In this document: positions 62,201-64,000 of the stretch, one piece after another
How positions within the stretch are numbered: the first letter of the stretch is position 1
How the letters are laid out: each line of letters opens with the position of its first letter
Assembly: GCA_031291305.1 (NCBI GenBank)
Contig: JARLJH010000063.1
Location: 81,388 to 145,387, forward strand
Source of the DNA: Rhodoferax sp.
GTDB taxonomy: Bacteria; Pseudomonadota; Gammaproteobacteria; Burkholderiales; Burkholderiaceae_C
Length of the DNA: 64,000 bases
Direction of reading: 5' to 3'
Translations under genes and position numbers: made by a program
Notes under the pieces: generated by a model
What the model was told of the DNA's origin: nothing
Databases searched by the model: none
The model's input: the letters and a program-made list of their open reading frames with translations, nothing else

Positions 62201-62829
62201 CCGGTGAAGTGCTGGGCGAAAACCAGAGCGGCAACATGCTCGAAGTGGGTTTCCAGCTCTACAACGAGATGCTCAGCGAAGCCGTGCGTTGCCTCAAAGC
62301 CGGTATCGAGCCCGATCTGCTCAACCCGATGAACGTGGCCACCGACATCAACCTGCACGCCCCTGCCCTGCTGCCCGACGACTTCTGTGGCGACGTGCAC
62401 CTGCGCCTGAGCTTCTACAAAAAACTCGCCACGGCCAAGACAGCGAACCAGATCGACGCCCTGCTGGAAGAAATCATCGACCGCTTTGGCAAGCTCCCCG
62501 CCCAGGCACAGACGCTGATCGACGTGCATCGCCTGCGGGTGCTGAGCCAGCCTTACGGCGTGACCAAGGTCGATGCAGCGCCCGGCGTGATCACCATCAC
62601 CTTCAAGCCCAACCCGCCGATTGACTCGATGAAGATCATCCAGTTGATCCAGAAAAACAAACACATCAAGCTAGCGGGCAACGAGAAGCTACGCATCGAA
62701 CGCGCCCTGCCCGATGCCAAAGACCGGGCGCAGATGGTGCGTGATATTTTGAAGAATCTGGGGCAGCCGGTGATGCCCACAGCGGTGGCAAACGCTGCAC
62801 CATCAAGCGCGGGCAGCTATCAAATTTAA
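59287..62829 (+). CDS. mfd: Transcription-repair coupling factor
   Basis: A 1,180-residue DNA translocase that removes stalled RNA polymerase and recruits UvrA. The N-terminal UvrB-like module (about 1-330: FPDWETLPFDTFSPHQD, GEYAVRGGLIDLFP) is followed by the RNA-polymerase-interaction domain near 485-550 (GDPVVHSAHGIGRYRGL) and the translocase module (Walker A GDVGFGKTEVALRA near 645, Walker B LLIIDEEHRFGV, ATPIPRTLGMAL, LRGRVGRSHHQAYAY). The C-terminal autoinhibitory TRCF domain completes it. The last about 18 residues (after LKNLGQPV) differ from the diverged copy at 63651-63737, and the end SSAGSYQI is coded by repeat-like sequence. Alone on its strand, divergent from ispD. Confidence 0.97.
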   Translation: MDLPKLTPGKRYTLPRPVGSADALLLAQLALRDKAAGKVTAIVTADAPDAQRLIDEMAFFAPDLRCVLFPDWETLPFDTFSPHQDLISERLATLWRISQHDKDTGADVVVVPATTALYRLAPPSFLAGTTFHFKVKQKLNESKLKAQLTLAGYSHVTQVVSPGEYAVRGGLIDLFPMGSPVPYRVDLFDDEIDSIRTFDPDSQRSLYPVPEVRLLPGREFPMDDDARARFRSRWRELLEGDPTRSRIYKDIGNGVATAGIEYYLPLFFEETATVFDYLGDAATVVLHGDLEPAFAHFWQDTRERYRLLQGDPERPTLPPDALFLNAEQFYARVNQHAQLALRPNPTATAGEPAPATSAYVEFEALPALTVVRGAEDPLVSLKRHIRNTQQRVLVLAESDGRRASLLDFLHSSQFDPPSFDSLKEFLASDEKIGIATSSLAIGFSWLETGVDFVTETELFAASHTTRKRKKQEQVSDVEALIKDLSELKVGDPVVHSAHGIGRYRGLINLDLGNKLPNGDAEIQEFLHLEYADKAVLYVPVSQLQLISRYTGVSPDEAPLHKLGSGQWEKAKRKAAEQVRDSAAELLNIYARRAAREGHAFRYSPNDYETFANDFGFEETADQKAAIHAVIQDMISPRPMDRLVCGDVGFGKTEVALRAAFIAITGGKQVAFLAPTTLLAEQHYQTLVDRFAKWPVKVAEMSRFRSGKEITAALKGVSDGTIDIVVGTHKLLSESTKFKDLGLLIIDEEHRFGVRHKEQMKALRAEVDVLTLTATPIPRTLGMALEGLRDLSVIATAPQRRLAIKTFVRTEGNGVIREAVLRELKRGGQVYFLHNEVETIENRRAKLEELLPEARISVAHGQMPERQLEAVMRDFVAQRSNVLLCSTIIETGIDVPTANTIVMSRADKFGLAQLHQLRGRVGRSHHQAYAYLMVPDLEGLTKQAQQRLDAIQAMEELGSGFYLAMHDLEIRGAGEVLGENQSGNMLEVGFQLYNEMLSEAVRCLKAGIEPDLLNPMNVATDINLHAPALLPDDFCGDVHLRLSFYKKLATAKTANQIDALLEEIIDRFGKLPAQAQTLIDVHRLRVLSQPYGVTKVDAAPGVITITFKPNPPIDSMKIIQLIQKNKHIKLAGNEKLRIERALPDAKDRAQMVRDILKNLGQPVMPTAVANAAPSSAGSYQI

Positions 62830-62886
62830 TAATTCCGAATGCTGCGCCAGATATGCCAAACTTCACACTATCCAAAGGAGTAAGTC

Positions 62887-63141
62887 ATGACCAAACTCAC
62901 ATTTGAGATGCCTGAATCAGCGTTTTCCGTTTTGCATCAGGCACCCAAAGAATTTGCACTTGAGATGCGCGTGGCGGCTGCTGTGAAATGGTATGAACTG
63001 GGGCGACTTTCGCAAGGCCGCGCTGCCGAGATCGCAGGACTGACCCGGGCCGGGTTCATCGATGCACTTTCCCGGTACAAAGTGAGTCCGTTTCAATACA
63101 CCGCCGACGAGCTTGCAGAGGAATTGCGCGATGCGCATTGA
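62887..63141 (+). CDS. UPF0175-family antitoxin-like protein
   Basis: An 84-residue protein of the UPF0175 family: a ribbon-type N-terminus (TKLTFEMPESAF), then a helix-turn-helix-like core (AAAVKWYELGRLSQGRAAEIAGLTRAGFIDALSRYKVSP). Members of this family typically precede a DUF3368 PIN-like protein and are thought to be DNA-binding antitoxins. AAGGAG lies 8 nt upstream of the ATG. It overlaps the next gene by 11 nt. It follows mfd by 57 nt on the same strand but is not part of the mfd operon in function. Confidence 0.85.
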   Translation: MTKLTFEMPESAFSVLHQAPKEFALEMRVAAAVKWYELGRLSQGRAAEIAGLTRAGFIDALSRYKVSPFQYTADELAEELRDAH

Positions 63142-63616
63142 ATCCGTAGTCATCAACGCCTCGCCACCCATCACCTTGTTTCGCAGTGGTCAGGCGCATA
63201 TCTTGCCGCAGCTTTTCAGCCGCATCATCGTGCCACAAGCTGTTTGGCAAGAAGTGGTGCTGGACGAATGGGAGGATGCAGCGGCGCTTGAATTGCGCCA
63301 GCAAACCTGGCCATTGATCGAAGAGACGGAAATTTCACCGCGAGTTGCCGCGTGGTCGCTTGGAGCTGGCGAAACGGCAGTCCTGAGTTATGCACTGGCC
63401 CATGCACCCCTGCGGGCTGTCATCGACGACATGGATGCACGCCGATGTGCCCAGACTTTGGGCATTCCTATTTTTGGCACGGGCGGATTGCTTGTGTTGG
63501 CTAAACGCCGTGGCTTGTTGTCATCAGTCAGTGAAGCCATCGCCAAACTTCGTCACGCCGGGCTTTGGTTGTCGGATGACATTGCGCAGGTTTTACGGGC
63601 GCAGGCTGGTGAGTAA
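63131..63616 (+). CDS. DUF3368 PIN-like toxin
   Basis: A 161-residue protein of the DUF3368 family, related to PIN-domain RNases. The N-terminus VINASPPITLFRSGQ has the family's Asn/Ser-Pro motif (an Asn at the place where classical PIN proteins have the first Asp). Further acidic residues follow in GAGETAVLSYA and RAVIDDMDARRCA, and the C-terminal GTGGLLVLAKRRGLL is diagnostic. The start ATG at 63131 overlaps the antitoxin stop; the frame upstream to 63113 is inside the antitoxin. The toxic activity is inferred from family and pairing. Confidence 0.85.
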   Translation: MRIESVVINASPPITLFRSGQAHILPQLFSRIIVPQAVWQEVVLDEWEDAAALELRQQTWPLIEETEISPRVAAWSLGAGETAVLSYALAHAPLRAVIDDMDARRCAQTLGIPIFGTGGLLVLAKRRGLLSSVSEAIAKLRHAGLWLSDDIAQVLRAQAGE

Positions 63617-63650
63617 ATGGTGGTGCTCACGACGCCTTCACCAGGCCACA

Positions 63651-63737
63651 GCCCTGCCCGATACCGCCAACCGGGCCAAGATGGTGCGCAATGTGTTGAA
63701 GAATCTGGGGCAGCCGGTGACGCTTGAATTGAATTAG
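63651..63737 (+). pseudogene. Second, diverged copy of the mfd 3' end
   Basis: The frame encodes ALPDTANRAKMVRNVLKN followed by LGQPVTLELN and a stop. Its first 72 nt match mfd 62704-62775 at 60 positions by hand count, with 17 of 24 residues identical. The rest of mfd is absent and no start codon or ribosome-binding site precedes it. It lies directly after the DUF3368 gene and looks like the original or a related mfd end displaced by insertion of the toxin-antitoxin pair. Confidence 0.8.
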
Positions 63738-64000
63738 CGGCATGAGATTGAATCTGTTCATTGCCAATGGAGTCGGAGACGACTTGCTTTTGAGCGACGA
63801 TTGACCGAGTGCCAAGGCGGCATTCCTGGCATAGGGTTTCAGCCCGTGGTTGACTCTTGAGGGCCATTATGTGAAGGTCACACTTATGAGAAGTTCAATG
63901 CAGGAGTAGCCGGGTAGACCGCGTCGCCGCTTACAGCTGGCTTAGAGACAACGCCAGCACTATGCATAAATCTTCGGTGCTGCACCAATGGAGGTCCCAC
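63738..64000. other. Non-coding tail of the window
   Basis: No gene supported on either strand. A small palindrome (GTGAAGGTCAC, within CATTATGTGAAGGTCACAC) occurs near 63871. The region may be debris from the insertion that duplicated the mfd end, but nothing in it is recognisable. Confidence 0.4.

Noticed and set aside
63553-63867. Minus-strand frame resembling the reverse strand of the mfd end
   Set aside because: It is the antisense of the mfd-end copy at 63651-63737; no independent coding evidence.
1-64000. CRISPR array, prophage, integrase or complete insertion sequence
   Set aside because: No regularly spaced repeats and no transposase, integrase or phage structural gene was found in any frame.

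Overview
The window reads as chromosomal DNA of a betaproteobacterium, most likely Comamonadaceae (Rhodoferax/Polaromonas-like). The reasons are two 2-oxoacid dehydrogenase complexes of betaproteobacterial type, a lipoyl-domain-bearing E3 in the pyruvate dehydrogenase operon, PrpE, the ispD-ispF pair beside mfd, and a dispersed repeat (core TAGCTGCTTGC, about 12-15 nt, then GGGCTAGAGGCTGATTTT) of a kind I associate with that family. The assignment comes from reading the sequence; no search was run. No rRNA, tRNA, CRISPR array, prophage or complete insertion sequence was seen.

Layout. 1-7.7 kb, minus strand: 2-oxoglutarate dehydrogenase operon odhA-odhB-lpdA (lpdA cut by the window edge), with prpE upstream. 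7.8-13.1 kb: an isochorismatase-like hydrolase, an exported NlpC/P60 protein, an ArsB/NhaD-like permease and a cytoplasmic molybdopterin oxidoreductase. 13.5-22.3 kb, plus strand: a tight eight-gene operon joining an aldehyde dehydrogenase, the three-subunit proton-translocating transhydrogenase, two zinc alcohol dehydrogenases, a VIT/CCC1-like transporter and the bifunctional NAD(P)HX repair enzyme. 22.3-32.8 kb, minus strand: a MarC protein, then signalling genes: a PhnD-like binding protein, hybrid histidine kinase and HD-GYP response regulator in one operon, a PAS-GGDEF protein, and a hemerythrin-PAS-GGDEF-EAL-CZB protein.

33.1-39.7 kb, minus strand: pyruvate dehydrogenase operon aceE-aceF-lpdA, with a FixL/FixJ-type two-component pair transcribed divergently (39.8-43.0 kb). 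43.1-49.4 kb: folD, M3 oligopeptidase, a DUF4124-glutaredoxin protein, a nitronate-monooxygenase-like protein and a short CoA transferase. 49.5-54.2 kb: an amine-catabolism-like module (APC permease, FeaR-like AraC regulator, PuuB-like oxidase, EutQ-like cupin). 54.3-57.7 kb: a sugar-type binding protein coupled to a GGDEF-EAL protein. 58-63.7 kb: ispF, ispD, mfd, then a UPF0175/DUF3368 toxin-antitoxin-like pair followed by a second, diverged copy of the mfd 3' end.

How it fits together. Two dehydrogenase complexes feed and run the TCA cycle, while the transhydrogenase operon probably balances NADH and NADPH during alcohol/aldehyde oxidation. Four c-di-GMP proteins lie within about 33 kb, and two of the genes stand in operons with a periplasmic binding protein and no transporter, suggesting that solutes are sensed rather than imported. 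The most unusual structural observations are the dispersed repeats that have become protein-coding (three aceF linkers, the lpdA linker, an ispD motif, several C-termini) and the duplicated mfd end flanking the toxin-antitoxin pair.
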